The notes: generated by a model not told the origin, from the letters alone. 64,000 nt of DNA from Streptomyces lavendofoliae (GCF_014649735.1 NZ_BMTP01000019.1:1-64000); one strand, 5' to 3'. Shown: positions 16,163-24,989, counted from the stretch's first letter. A program made the numbers and translations.

Positions 16163-16687
16163 ATGACCAGTGATTTGGGGTTCACCTGCACGTGCTGCGG
16201 GGCCCACCACCCTGAGCTGCCGATGAACTACACGGCCGAGGCCCCCGCCGTGTGGGATCCGGCCTTCGCCGACGCCGACGACTGCTTGCTCTCCACGGAC
16301 CAGTGCGTGGTCCGCGCTCAGCACTACTTCGTCAAAGGCCTGATCGAGATGCCGGTCATCGGCAGCGACGAGGCGTTCTCCTGGGGCGTCTGGGTCTCGC
16401 TCAGCCGACAAAGCTTCTCCCGGGCCTCAGACCTGTGGGACAGACCCGGCCGCGAAACGGAGAAGCCCTACTTCGGCTGGCTCACCACCGATCTTCCGGT
16501 GTACCCGGCGACGACGCTCAATTTGAAAACGCGCGTCCATACCCGCCCGGTCGGCGAGCGCCCCTTCGTCGAGCTGGAGCCCACCGACCACCCCCTCGCC
16601 GTCGAGCAGCGCACAGGGATCAGCCTGGAGCGCGTGCGGGAGATTGCGTCGGCCGTGCTCCACGCCGGTGACGGCGAGCAGCGGTAA
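16163..16687 (+). CDS. DUF2199 family protein
   Basis: ATG at 16163; the N-terminus carries the family signature CTCCGAHHPELPMNY, followed by YFVKGLIEMPV and WGVWVSLSRQSF. The 174-residue product is cytoplasmic. DUF2199 proteins are often found near toxin loci and are thought to be immunity-like, but no biochemical role is established. The TAA shares one base with the next ATG, so it is coupled to the following gene. Confidence 0.8.
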   Translation: MTSDLGFTCTCCGAHHPELPMNYTAEAPAVWDPAFADADDCLLSTDQCVVRAQHYFVKGLIEMPVIGSDEAFSWGVWVSLSRQSFSRASDLWDRPGRETEKPYFGWLTTDLPVYPATTLNLKTRVHTRPVGERPFVELEPTDHPLAVEQRTGISLERVREIASAVLHAGDGEQR

Positions 16688-17449
16688 TGGCCGACCAGCC
16701 CGTATCGCCCGTCCCAGTCGCGCCTGCCGGCCTGAGCCGCAGGGCCCAGCGGTTCATCGAGACGGAGGGCATCCGCGTTCGCCGACAGGACATCCGGCGA
16801 CACCACGACGCGTGGATCGAGCACGGGATCCCCGCGGCAGAGATCGAACGGGCCACTGCCTTCCAGGACCGCTGGGGCGGCCTCACCCTGCCGTCAGCCC
16901 CGTTCTACGAGGGCGGCCCGCGCATCCTGGACGCCGACTGCCCCCAAAGAGACGCCCGCAGAAGGCTGGTCATTCCCGGCAGGAGACTGCCGGGTGTCCA
17001 TGGCCTACCGTTTCATGATCGGCCCCGACGGTGCGTTCGGCATCGACGCCTACCGCTGGACGCCCCTGCATGCCAGCACTGACGGATGGGTGGAATCCCT
17101 GGCGCTCGCCGCTCATGCCCGCCGCTGGGCCACGACCGTCACAAGGGTCACGCACAATGCCGTCGACGCACTGGATCTCGGCGCATTCGAGCCCGTCCCC
17201 GAAGTACAGGGTGTGACGGACTCTTGGTGGCGGGGCAAGGACTCCCTCATCGCCGTGTACCGGGGGGAGGTCGTGGGCTTGACGCCCCGCAATGCCTCGA
17301 AGCACACATCTATGGGGGTCTTGACGAGTGGGGCCTCCATGGCAACTGACCCGCGGGCCTTGGAACTGGGCCTGCCCGTGCTCAGTAACAGCAGGGCAAG
17401 GGAGGGGCTGGCTCTGTTCCGCGGCGGCAAGGCAAGATCGACTGTGTGA
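16687..17449 (+). pseudogene. Immunity-like protein split by an extra C in a C5 run
   Basis: The first frame starts MADQPVSPVPVAPAGLSRRA at 16687. A second frame continues the protein from about 16956. Removing one C from the C5 run at about 16952-16956 joins them as DCPKETPAEGWSFPAGDCRV followed by MAYRFMIGPDG. The restored product is about 253 residues, soluble, and resembles a family seen beside DUF2199 and SUKH proteins. It overlaps both neighbours. As sequenced it would be truncated at the shifted frame. Confidence 0.65.
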
Positions 17450-18063
17450 TACGCAATCCTCACGACGATGCCGAGTTGCTGGCCTTGGTTCGCCGCTATG
17501 TCACGCCCGAGCGGCGCTACCTGAAGCTCGGCGGCGGCTTGCTGCGCATGCAAAGTCCTGAGTGCGATCGATTCATGCAAGATCTCCTTGAGGACGCAAG
17601 ACTCATCACCGCCGATGAGATCGCCAAGCTTCTTGAAGGCGGCTGGCGAGAGCGGAGAACTGCGGCTTGGCTCATAGCTGTCTCCCGCCGGACCGAGTTC
17701 CGTGAGCGCCTCGGGAAACTCCTGCTGGCCAGCGAGGTCTGCTGCGCTGGGCTGGCCTACAGCGTGGCCCTGGCCAGTTTTGGAACGGCGCGCGACGCCG
17801 ATCTGCTCGCCGCCTACCTGGATCGCTACCTCCGTCGTCCTGACCTCGGATACGACCAGACGGTCGTCATGGGCGCCCTCCAGTTCATCGACCTGAACCT
17901 CGGAGGTGGTCAAGCCGACCGCTTCCGGCAACCGGGTGGCCTGTGGCAGCAGTGGCTCCAGGATGCACCGCACATGCAGGACCACTCGGACCCCGCTCCC
18001 TACTTTTTGAGCCTCATTCGTCGGCTCTGCGCGTTCATCGACGAATGCGCAGAGGCGCTATGA
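17446..18063 (+). CDS. DUF6000 family protein
   Basis: GTG at 17446 overlaps the stop of the gene before it. The 205-residue product has RYVTPERRYLKLGGG, LEGGWRERRTAAWLIAVSRR and YLDRYLRRPDLGYDQ, which I recognise as DUF6000. It is soluble and helical. Together with the two genes upstream it forms a plus-strand cassette inside a minus-strand operon. An immunity role is an inference from its neighbours. Confidence 0.75.
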   Translation: MIRNPHDDAELLALVRRYVTPERRYLKLGGGLLRMQSPECDRFMQDLLEDARLITADEIAKLLEGGWRERRTAAWLIAVSRRTEFRERLGKLLLASEVCCAGLAYSVALASFGTARDADLLAAYLDRYLRRPDLGYDQTVVMGALQFIDLNLGGGQADRFRQPGGLWQQWLQDAPHMQDHSDPAPYFLSLIRRLCAFIDECAEAL

Positions 18064-18122
18064 CCGGCCCCTTCTCCCGGTGATCTCTCTGGGCCGAGAT
18101 CGCCGCCCGGGGGAGCGGTCAG
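18062..18122. terminator. Large imperfect hairpin between convergent genes
   Basis: TGACCG...CTCCCGG...GATCTC pairs with GAGATC...CCCGGGGGAG..CGGTCA around TCTGGGCC. It can serve the DUF6000 gene and the minus-strand remnant. Confidence 0.6.
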
Positions 18123-18375
18123 ATCTGTGTACGGGACGCGAGGTAGTCGAGCCAGTCGCGTCTGGAGTATTCGGTCCAGCGGGTGGCGTTGCTGATGCTG
18201 GTGCCGGTGAAGTCGGCGAGGACGGACACCGGTAGGTCTGTGGCGAGCGCGAGACGAGCGTTGTTGCGGCCGGCGCGGGGCGCAATGCCGTGTCGGCGGA
18301 GCTTGAAATTGAGGTAGGTAGCTCCGAGGGCGGGCGGGCTCCTGGCCGGGGAACAGCCACGGTGTTGTGCTGGCT
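18119..18375 (-). pseudogene. C-terminal remnant of a tyrosine recombinase/integrase-type protein
   Basis: The end reads YLNFKLRRHGIAPRAGRNNA and VLADFTGTSISNATRW, then a DWLDYLASR tail, which matches the C-termini of actinomycete recombinases. A preceding piece in another frame, TTPWLFPGQEPARPRSYL, is its natural upstream part. The two join if a 4-base tandem duplication (CTAC-CTAC at about 18312-18319) is reduced to one copy. The catalytic region is absent. Upstream it fuses in frame to a truncated membrane protein, so this is a rearrangement junction. Confidence 0.6.
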
Positions 18376-18795
18376 GGGACCAGATCATGGCGAGGGAGCC
18401 GAGCCCGAACAGCAGCCAGGCGATGCGAGCTCCGGCGTTGCCGAAGCACCCGCCGACCAGGCCGACCAGCCCGGTCAGCTGCCAGAACGCGTACAGGGCG
18501 GCCGGGGCGACCGGCAGGTGCGCGGCCTGGTCGGCGAGGAAGACGCGGACGGGGTGGTCGACCGTGTCCCACAGGCCGCTGCCGTTCCGGGCGTCGGAGG
18601 CCGGGACGGCGGACAGGACCTTGAGCGTGGCGGAAGCGATGTCGCCGGCGGCGTCCAGCATCAGCACGATGAGGGTGAGTCCGCCGACCAGGACGGCGGC
18701 TTTGATCCAGTTGGCGGCCTCGTGCCAGCGTGGTTGAGCAGGTCGAAGAAGTTCGGGTTGTGCTAACCGTTGATGGGCTTGTCGTCGGACTGCAT
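18370..18795 (-). pseudogene. Truncated membrane protein of the transfer locus
   Basis: ATG at 18795 follows a GAGGGAG ribosome site and encodes MQSDDKPING, then meets TAG at 18763-18765. One added base there opens the frame AQPELLRPAQPRWHEAANW, which continues into at least three membrane helices (IKAAVLVGGLTLIVLMLDAA, ALYAFWQLTGLVGLVGGCF, IAWLLFGLGSLAMIW). The gene is cut after IWSQ by the recombinase remnant. It is therefore doubly broken in this sequence. Confidence 0.6.
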
Positions 18796-18836
18796 GGCGG
18801 GGCGACTCCCTCGCTCGGGTTCGTGTGATGGGCGGT

Positions 18837-18867
18837 GGTGCGCAGGCCGGACGGCCTGGCCCGCACC
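18837..18867 (-). terminator. Intergenic hairpin
   Basis: GGTGCG-AGGCC pairs with GGCCT-CGCACC across a short loop in the gap after the DUF6197 gene. Confidence 0.5.
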
Positions 18868-18915
18868 CGACCGCGAGAGGGTTCGGATGCGAGGCAGGTG
18901 GTCCGGAGCAGGGAG

Positions 18916-19472
18916 TCAGAGGCCGCGGGCGTCGGCGAGGCCGGCGGCCTGGTCGAGCATTCGCATCGGGACGCGGCCGGAGCCGTGGGCGTCGTTGAAG
19001 GACGGCACGGAGTCGACGTGCTCGCCGAAGCGGCGGCGGATCGCGTCCAGGAGCACGGAGGTGGCGTCGGCTTCCAGGCCGCTGTCGCCGCCGGCCTCGG
19101 CGTGGATGGCTCCGAGCAGGCAGCGGGCGCCGTCCTCGTCGACCAGGGCGCCGGAGCACCAGCCGCCGGTGAGCAGGCGGTGGTGGGCGCGCTGCAGCAG
19201 GGCCGCGACCGGGGTCGGGTAGGGCTCGGGCGGCGGCTGGAGCGTCGGGGTCAGCGGGACGGTGACGACGTCGGCTAGGTCTACGGGCTCGATGGGGATG
19301 TGCGCGGTGTTGACCTCGTAGGCGACGGCCGCTTCGTCCAGGCGCGCCGTCATCTCCATGTTCACGAGGGTGAGGCGTTCCTCGAGGGTCAGTGCCGTCG
19401 GCGGCGCGGTGGCGGCCTGGCGGGTGGTCGGGGCGGGAGGGTGTATCGCGGGGAGGGGGCGGTGTCGGGCAT
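18916..19472 (-). CDS. DUF6197 family protein (start in a shifted frame)
   Basis: The core matches DUF6197: LLQRAHHRLLTGGWCSGALV, GARCLLGAIHAEAGG and SVPSFNDAHGSGR. The best start is ATG 19472 (MPDTAPSP) with GGAG 6 bases upstream, but it enters the core frame only if one base is added near 19445. Otherwise translation would need an internal start such as MEMTARL. The product is about 185 residues, soluble. It is widespread on Streptomyces plasmids and prophages, function unknown. Confidence 0.65.
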
Positions 19473-19494
19473 GGCGGGCTCCAGACGGGAACGC

Positions 19495-19533
19495 GAAGGG
19501 CACCGCCGGAGAACCATCCCGGCGGCGCCCTTC
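19495..19533 (-). terminator. Intergenic hairpin
   Basis: A 15-bp stem, GAAGGGCACCGCCGG with CCGGCGGCGCCCTTC (one mismatch), loop of 9. Confidence 0.65.
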
Positions 19534-19632
19534 GGCGCTGTACAGCAGGTGATTTGGGGCTGGCGGGTGGGTAGTCACCGCCCGGCGCCCCGGGCATCCT
19601 CGATCCGGCTGGTGCACGGCGGAGGGAATCGG

Positions 19633-19794
19633 GTGGAGTTCGTCTTCGAGTGCGGTTGGTGCGGCGGAGACAACTACTTCGTCGGCAGGCAGGTCGGCTG
19701 GTGGGTCGACAAATGGGAGATCCCGTCGGAGTGGGACTGCCGCTTCTGCGACGGGCTCAACTACACGCCGGACCCGCCGTGGACCGAGGCGTAG
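19633..19794 (+). CDS. Small zinc-ribbon protein on the opposite strand, 53 residues
   Basis: GTG at 19633 with GGAGGG about 7 bases upstream. Product VEFVFECGWCGGDNYFVG...WDCRFCDGLNY has two Cys-x2-Cys knuckles, a clean zinc ribbon. It runs against the transfer locus and its last 38 bases overlap the 3' end of the convergent membrane gene, so transcripts of the two would be complementary there. Confidence 0.65.
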   Translation: MEFVFECGWCGGDNYFVGRQVGWWVDKWEIPSEWDCRFCDGLNYTPDPPWTEA

Positions 19795-19984
19795 GTCGGA
19801 AGCTGGCGAGCAGACCGGCGAGCGCGGTCAGGCCGGTGTTGATGGCCGGGGCCAGGCCGGTCGCGGCGAGGGTGAAGCCGAACAGCGTGCAGGTCAGCGC
19901 GGGTCCGAAGCGGACGTGTCCGCCCTTGACCAGGACGACGACGATGATGGCGAGCAGCGCGGCGGCGGAGATGGACAGGCCCAC
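19757..19984 (-). CDS. Small two-helix membrane protein (spread-type)
   Basis: GTG at 19984 with AAGGAG about 10 bases upstream. The 75-residue product begins MGLSISAAALLAIIVVVLVK and has a second helix at LTCTLFGFTLAATGLAPAI. Small membrane proteins next to traB in Streptomyces plasmids are usually Spd proteins that help plasmid spread between hyphal compartments; this is a context-based call. Confidence 0.65.
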   Translation of the reverse strand: MGLSISAAALLAIIVVVLVKGGHVRFGPALTCTLFGFTLAATGLAPAINTGLTALAGLLASFRPTPRSTAGPACS

Positions 19985-20061
19985 GACAGGGGTGCTCCTT
20001 CATGAACAGTGGGGGCCGGCCGCCGTTCGGGCGGGCCGAACCCGGGTGATGGGTGGGTGGG

Positions 20062-22206
20062 TCAGGCGTCGGTGAGGCTCTTGATGGCCTCCAGCGCCTG
20101 GCGGGGCGAGGTGACCTTCGGCTCGGCGCGGCGGGCGCTCTTGGAGCCGCGTCCGCCTCCGCCCTTGCCGCCGCCTCCGCGACGGCGGGGCTTGCCGTCG
20201 CCGTCGTCGTCCTCGTCGGGCTCGGGCCAGAACTCGCCGGGACGCGGCTCGGGCTCGCTCCAGTCGAACCACAGGCCGCGCTTTTCCAGCTCCGCGATCT
20301 CGTGGTCGGTGAGCCGGTTGACCTCGCTGGGGAACAGGTCGGCCAGGTCGGTGTCGAAGTCGACGTACAGGGCCTTCATCAGGACGGCCCGCCCGTTGTC
20401 GAGGACCACGACCGCGACGCCGCCGGTGGAGACGCCGTTCTCGGGTTCGGCCTCTCCGGCCATGGCCCGCTCGATCGCGCTGCCTTCCTTGGGGGCATAG
20501 CGGGCCGGGATGGTCGGGACGTCGTAGGCGTTCTCCATGGTTCCCTCCGCCGCCTTGCGGGTGGCGCCGGGGCTGCCCATGTTGAAGATGACCGGCCTGG
20601 AGTTCTGCCGGAGGTTGTCCTTCATCTCCGTGGAGAACCCGTTGTGGGCGAACGGGCTCTGGCCGGCGGGGTTGAAGCCGATGCCGTACTTGAGGCCCAT
20701 GACGGTCAGGGCGTCGCCGTCGGCCTGGATGAACTCGCCGTACTCGGGGTCCTGGCTCGCGGTCATGAACTCGTCGGCGTAGACGTTGAGCTGCTTGTAG
20801 GGGCAGCGCGGGTCGCCGGGCTTGTAGTCGTGCGGCTTGCCGTCGTGCGCCCAGGGCATCTCCGCCCGGATCTCGCACAGGGCCTTGGCCGCGCGCAGCT
20901 GGCGGGCCATGTAGAGCGGGCTGATGCCCTGGCGGTCGATGTACTCACCGAGGGCGGTCGTCTTCTCGTCCTTGAAGCAGGACGACAGCCACACGATCTG
21001 TCCGGCGTTGGACTCGGCGACCATGGTGACGGCGAAGAACTGCGTCTTGCCGCCGCGGGTGACGCCGAGGACCAGGCCGTGCTTGGCGGCGTTCTTGTCG
21101 TGCTGGAAGACGAAGTTGTGCACTGGCTGGCCGGTGATGCTGAACCCGCACACGTACATGCCCTTGGCGTCCGGGGTGAGCAGCTCGCGGGTGGCGGGGA
21201 ACGTCGGGGACAGCGGCGGGGTGTCGAAGACGCTGATCAGGAACTCGGCTCCTTCGACCAGCACGAAGACGCGGCTGTCGTCCTCGGGCAGGCCCAGGGC
21301 GCGGCAGACCTTGGGCAGGTCGATGCGCGGCGTGTCGGTGGGGTCGGCCATCCTCGCCCGGTAGAACGTCACCCCGCGCTCGTCGTCGCGGGTGGTGTGG
21401 ACCAGCTCGGAGCCGGGGGCGCCGCCCTTGGGGCTGGCGACCCGGTCCGTCCACTTCTCCTGGTCGGTCGGCTTGGTGCGGCGGCGCTGGTTGGCGTCGG
21501 GGGTGATGTGGGCCTCCATCCAGCCGGGGCCGCCCTGGCGGCCGGGCTGGATGGCGACCTCCGACAGCACGACGTCGCTGGACGGCACCGCGAACGGGGC
21601 GGCGACGGCCTCCGGGGACAGGCCGGTGATCGGCCGTCCGGTCTCCGAGGCGCGCAGCAGGATCGTCATGTCGTGCCGCTGCCCGGGGTGCCGGGTGGCC
21701 TTGACGACGTGCGTGCGGCCGGGCATCCCGGCGTTCTCCCACAGCATCCGCACCTCGCGGGTGAGCAGGTCCGCACCGTCATCCGGCACCGCCGGGGCCA
21801 CCGGCTCGGGGACTTCGGCGGGCGCCGGCTGCGGGGCGGGGGCGGCGAGGGCGGGACGGTGGCGGCGGCGGGAGTGCCGGGAGTACGGCATCACCAGCAG
21901 GCCGAGCGCCGCCCATCCGGCGGCGAGGAGGCCGTCCATCCCGTACGGGCCCCAGCCGAGGGTGTTCTTGGCGGCGACGTCGACGGCGGCGGCCAGGACC
22001 AGCGGGCTCCAGCGCAGGATCTTGCGTCCGGCGCCGAGCTCGTCGCTCTTGGCGGCGAGGACCCAGCCGCCGATCCCGGCCGCGCCGGCCAGCTGCACGA
22101 CCTGGTTGACGGGGCTGTCGGGGTAGAGGTTCGGGGCCACGGCCAGCACGGGCGCGGCGAGGGTGTAGGCGAGGCGTTCGAGCGTGACACTGCGCGGCGT
22201 GGCCAC
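20062..22206 (-). CDS. traB: TraB-like FtsK/SpoIIIE conjugal DNA translocase
   Basis: The 714-residue product starts at GTG 22206 with GAAGGAG 8 bases upstream. Two to three hydrophobic segments lie in residues 10-105, then a Pro/Ala linker, then the motor. Walker A is GVTRGGKT at 381-388 and Walker B is LNVYADEF at about 473-480. The C-terminus is a GGGGKGGGG basic tail and a helical end (EAIKSLTDA), where TraB proteins usually carry the DNA-recognition winged helix. TraB of Streptomyces plasmids moves double-stranded DNA between mycelia as a hexameric pump. Gene symbol follows function, not an exact match. Confidence 0.85.
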   Translation of the reverse strand: MATPRSVTLERLAYTLAAPVLAVAPNLYPDSPVNQVVQLAGAAGIGGWVLAAKSDELGAGRKILRWSPLVLAAAVDVAAKNTLGWGPYGMDGLLAAGWAALGLLVMPYSRHSRRRHRPALAAPAPQPAPAEVPEPVAPAVPDDGADLLTREVRMLWENAGMPGRTHVVKATRHPGQRHDMTILLRASETGRPITGLSPEAVAAPFAVPSSDVVLSEVAIQPGRQGGPGWMEAHITPDANQRRRTKPTDQEKWTDRVASPKGGAPGSELVHTTRDDERGVTFYRARMADPTDTPRIDLPKVCRALGLPEDDSRVFVLVEGAEFLISVFDTPPLSPTFPATRELLTPDAKGMYVCGFSITGQPVHNFVFQHDKNAAKHGLVLGVTRGGKTQFFAVTMVAESNAGQIVWLSSCFKDEKTTALGEYIDRQGISPLYMARQLRAAKALCEIRAEMPWAHDGKPHDYKPGDPRCPYKQLNVYADEFMTASQDPEYGEFIQADGDALTVMGLKYGIGFNPAGQSPFAHNGFSTEMKDNLRQNSRPVIFNMGSPGATRKAAEGTMENAYDVPTIPARYAPKEGSAIERAMAGEAEPENGVSTGGVAVVVLDNGRAVLMKALYVDFDTDLADLFPSEVNRLTDHEIAELEKRGLWFDWSEPEPRPGEFWPEPDEDDDGDGKPRRRGGGGKGGGGRGSKSARRAEPKVTSPRQALEAIKSLTDA

Positions 22207-22231
22207 CGAGCTTCTCCTTCGGGGCGAATGG

Positions 22232-22265
22232 GCACGGGCGGCCCCGCAGGTCGCGGGGCCGCCCG
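22232..22265 (-). terminator. GC-rich hairpin before traB
   Basis: CGGGCGGCCCCG pairs with CGGGGCCGCCCG around a short loop; it sits between the helical gene and traB and may reduce read-through. Confidence 0.55.
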
Positions 22266-22284
22266 TGGCGGGGTGGGGGAGGGG

Positions 22285-22701
22285 TCAGCGGTTGAAGAAG
22301 CCCGGCTTGGGCGTCCTCTCGCGCCTGCCCGAGCGGATGTCGTCCAACGCGCCGTAGAGCTTGGCGTGAGTACGCCGGGTCTGGTGGGTGAGGTCGGCGG
22401 TCTCCTGAGCGGTGTCGGACAGGGTGCGGACCTCGCGGGCGGCGCCGACCAGAGCGGCCTCCACGGCGTTCGTGAGCGCCACGAACTTCGGGTCGAGGTG
22501 GGCATTGGCGATGTCCTGGGCCATGTCGCCGGCGTCTCCGGCGTTGGCCTGCATGCTGCGCAGCAGCGACTCCAGCTCGAGGCCGGCGTCGTCCATGGCC
22601 TTGCCGAGCTTGTCCAGCTTGGCCTGGACGGCCTTGTACCGGTTGTCGCCGTCGGCCGGGGCGGGCGCCGCGGTGGTGCTGCGGGGCGTGAGATCGCTCA
22701 T
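22285..22701 (-). CDS. Helical transfer-locus protein, 138 residues
   Basis: ATG at 22701 with GGAGGA 9 bases upstream. The product is predicted to be mostly long helices (YKAVQAKLDKLGKAMDD, LESLLRSMQANAGDAGDM, VEAALVGAAREVRTLSDTA), as in a coiled-coil partner. It lies directly before traB in transcription order and directly after the big low-complexity gene. Function unknown; a TraB accessory role is inferred. Confidence 0.65.
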   Translation of the reverse strand: MSDLTPRSTTAAPAPADGDNRYKAVQAKLDKLGKAMDDAGLELESLLRSMQANAGDAGDMAQDIANAHLDPKFVALTNAVEAALVGAAREVRTLSDTAQETADLTHQTRRTHAKLYGALDDIRSGRRERTPKPGFFNR

Positions 22702-22721
22702 CAGCGGGATTCCTCCAGGGT

Positions 22722-24947
22722 CTAGTCGTGGTGGGCAGCGGCCGAGGCGTGCGCGAGACCGGCGTCCTCCTTCGCGGCCATGTCCTCGCCGTAGACGCGA
22801 GCGACCATCGCGGCGGCGAGAACGGCGGCCTCCTTGGCGATGCCGCACATCTCGGCGCACTTCTCCGCCTGTCCCTTCATTCGGGCCGCGGAGTCGGCCA
22901 GGTCCGCGATCAGGTCGGTGACCTTGGTGGAGACGTTGTGGTCGCCGACCAGGTCGGCGGCCATCTCCCGCAAGGCGTCGGCGACCTTGCCGAGGGCCTC
23001 CATCAGGGCCTCGGCGCGCTCCTGGTCGGAGGCGGCCTTGATGGCGATGTTCGCCATGCCCATCAGGTACTCGTCGAACGTGATGTCTGTCCGGTGCTGG
23101 GCGGCCAGGCCACCCCCGCCGGACGGCCTGCTGACTCCCGAGCCGCTCACGCTGCTCCCTTCCGTACTCGTGGGCCGGCTGGTGCCGGGCCGTGCGGTGT
23201 GCTTCTCCGGCGCGGGCGTCAGGCCCCGCACGCCGGTCGTGACGGCCGCGGGGCCGTCGGGGACGATGTCGGCGTCGACGATGTCGTCCCCGACGCTCTT
23301 GGTGCCGGTGCGCGGCGGGCGGGTGGGCCGGTCGGGCCACTCCACCGTCGGGGTGGAGTCCTCCTCGCCGAACGGGCTGTCCGCCCCACGGCCGGAGCGA
23401 CCGGAGCGTCCCGTACGACCGCGTCCCGCCCGGCTGGTGCGACCAGTGCGGCGGGTACGGCCGCGGCGTCCGGCCCGGCCCGTTCCGGCGGTGCGCCGGC
23501 GCCGGAACCGGCGGCGCTTCTTCGCGCCGTCAGACGCCTCGTCACCGGCCTTGGAGTCCTTGTCCGGCTCGTCCGTCTTGCCGTCCTTCGTGGCGCTGGA
23601 GGCCCCGTCAGGGCCGTCCTTGGCCGTCTTGGAGTCCTTGCCGTCGGTGCCCTTGGCCTTGGAGTCCTTCTCCTTGGTCAGGCTGACCTTCTCCGCCCCG
23701 GCTGCCTTGGCGTCCTTCGCGTCGGCGGCGGCCTTCGCGTCGGCCCGGCGCTTGTCGAAGCGGCGCCGGGCTTCCTCGCCGAGGGCCCGGCCCAGCGTGG
23801 TGCGACCGGGGTCGGCCGACGCCGCGGCTTCCCGCTTCGCCTTCCGCGCCTCCGCCCGCGCCGCCCTCTTGGCGCGGCGGTCCTCCCACGCCTGCTGCCG
23901 TTGCGCGCGGGCCTGGTCGCGGGCCTTGGACCGGTCCGCGACATCGGCGGCGTGCCCGGCGCTGCGCCGTTCCTGCCGCCCGGCCTGCCGGGCCCCGGCT
24001 CGCTCCTGGCGGCCGCGGGCCCGCTCGGCACGGGCGCTGGATGCCGGACCGCGCTCGGCCCGACCGCCACCGTCACCCTTCGAGCCGCCGCTGCGGCCGG
24101 AGCCGCCAGAGCCCGTCTGAGAGCCTTTCGAGCCCCCGGACGACCCGTTGCGCCCGGAACCGGCTGCACGGCCGCCAGACCCCCGCTCGGAGCCCTTCGC
24201 GCCGCCCTTGCCGCCTCCGCTGCCCCCGGTCGCGCCGGTCCCCGAACGGCCGCCGGGGCCGCCGGAGTTGGAGCCGCGCGACGGCCCGGACCGGTTCGGC
24301 CCGGTGCCGGAGGAGTTGGTGCGGGAGGGCCCCGTGCCGCCACCGCCGCGCGAGGAGCCGCCGCCACCGCCGCCGACCTTCGAGCGGCCCTTGTCCGCCC
24401 CCAGGCCGGAGCCGGACGCCTTCGTGCGGTCGGCGTCTGCCTTTCCGCGCGCCGCCGCCTTGTCGCCCTTCGCTTTCATCATCGCGGCGTGGAGTTTTCC
24501 GTTCTGCTCCATCATCGCGACTTCCTGAGCGGTGCGGCCCTCCAGCAGCGCGGCCTTCCGCGCTATTTCAGCCTCGCGGAAAGGCGCCTCGCTTTCGTGA
24601 TTGGCCCGCGCCATTTCCAGCCGGAATTCCAGCCAGTCACCGAGACGGTCGGCGAGAGAGCGGCGCTGTTCGTATTCGCCTTCCTCGTATTCGCCTTCAG
24701 ATTCCTCGGTTACCGGCGGGGCGATTCCCTCGGAACGCATTGCCAGTGCGGGGTCAGGGGCCGCCGGGACTGCCGGAAGTTCCATGGTGGTCTCCTCCGG
24801 GCTCTCCGGGGGAGCCTCCGGGACGTCTTCCGGCGGCGGAATGGTGTCGATGAAATCCGGGATCGGCGGCAGCTCGTAGGTGGAATCACCGCTCCACGGG
24901 CCGTGGACCAGGGTCCCGCCGCCGGTCTCGTCGGACTCGTCGGACAC
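22722..24947 (-). CDS. Large low-complexity Gly/Ser/Lys/Arg-rich transfer-locus protein
   Basis: GTG at 24947 (VSDESDETGG) sits just behind GGAGGTG; the frame extends upstream into an alternating purine-pyrimidine tract and that part is not coding. The 741-residue product has an acidic Pro/Glu N-terminus, a short helical part (RLGDWLEFRLEMARANHESE), then about 300 residues rich in Gly, Ser, Arg and Lys, and a C-terminal 120-residue helical domain (AEALMEALGKVADALREMAA, EKCAEMCGIAKEAAVL). It looks like a disordered scaffold or DNA-coating protein. No family recognised; the same layout is seen near traB in other large actinomycete plasmids. Confidence 0.65.
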   Translation of the reverse strand: MSDESDETGGGTLVHGPWSGDSTYELPPIPDFIDTIPPPEDVPEAPPESPEETTMELPAVPAAPDPALAMRSEGIAPPVTEESEGEYEEGEYEQRRSLADRLGDWLEFRLEMARANHESEAPFREAEIARKAALLEGRTAQEVAMMEQNGKLHAAMMKAKGDKAAARGKADADRTKASGSGLGADKGRSKVGGGGGGSSRGGGGTGPSRTNSSGTGPNRSGPSRGSNSGGPGGRSGTGATGGSGGGKGGAKGSERGSGGRAAGSGRNGSSGGSKGSQTGSGGSGRSGGSKGDGGGRAERGPASSARAERARGRQERAGARQAGRQERRSAGHAADVADRSKARDQARAQRQQAWEDRRAKRAARAEARKAKREAAASADPGRTTLGRALGEEARRRFDKRRADAKAAADAKDAKAAGAEKVSLTKEKDSKAKGTDGKDSKTAKDGPDGASSATKDGKTDEPDKDSKAGDEASDGAKKRRRFRRRRTAGTGRAGRRGRTRRTGRTSRAGRGRTGRSGRSGRGADSPFGEEDSTPTVEWPDRPTRPPRTGTKSVGDDIVDADIVPDGPAAVTTGVRGLTPAPEKHTARPGTSRPTSTEGSSVSGSGVSRPSGGGGLAAQHRTDITFDEYLMGMANIAIKAASDQERAEALMEALGKVADALREMAADLVGDHNVSTKVTDLIADLADSAARMKGQAEKCAEMCGIAKEAAVLAAAMVARVYGEDMAAKEDAGLAHASAAAHHD

Positions 24948-24989
24948 GGGGCACCTCCCCTCCTGGGGACTTGACAGACAGTGGGGTCT

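Noticed and set aside
20053..22725. An 890-codon plus-strand open frame opposite traB
   Set aside because: It mirrors the third-position GC bias of traB and its neighbour; it has no ribosome site and its product is a Gly/Val/Arg-rich sequence with no domain.
22728..24974. A 748-codon plus-strand open frame opposite the low-complexity gene
   Set aside because: It is the antisense of Gly/Ser/Arg/Lys codons and contains no recognisable motif.
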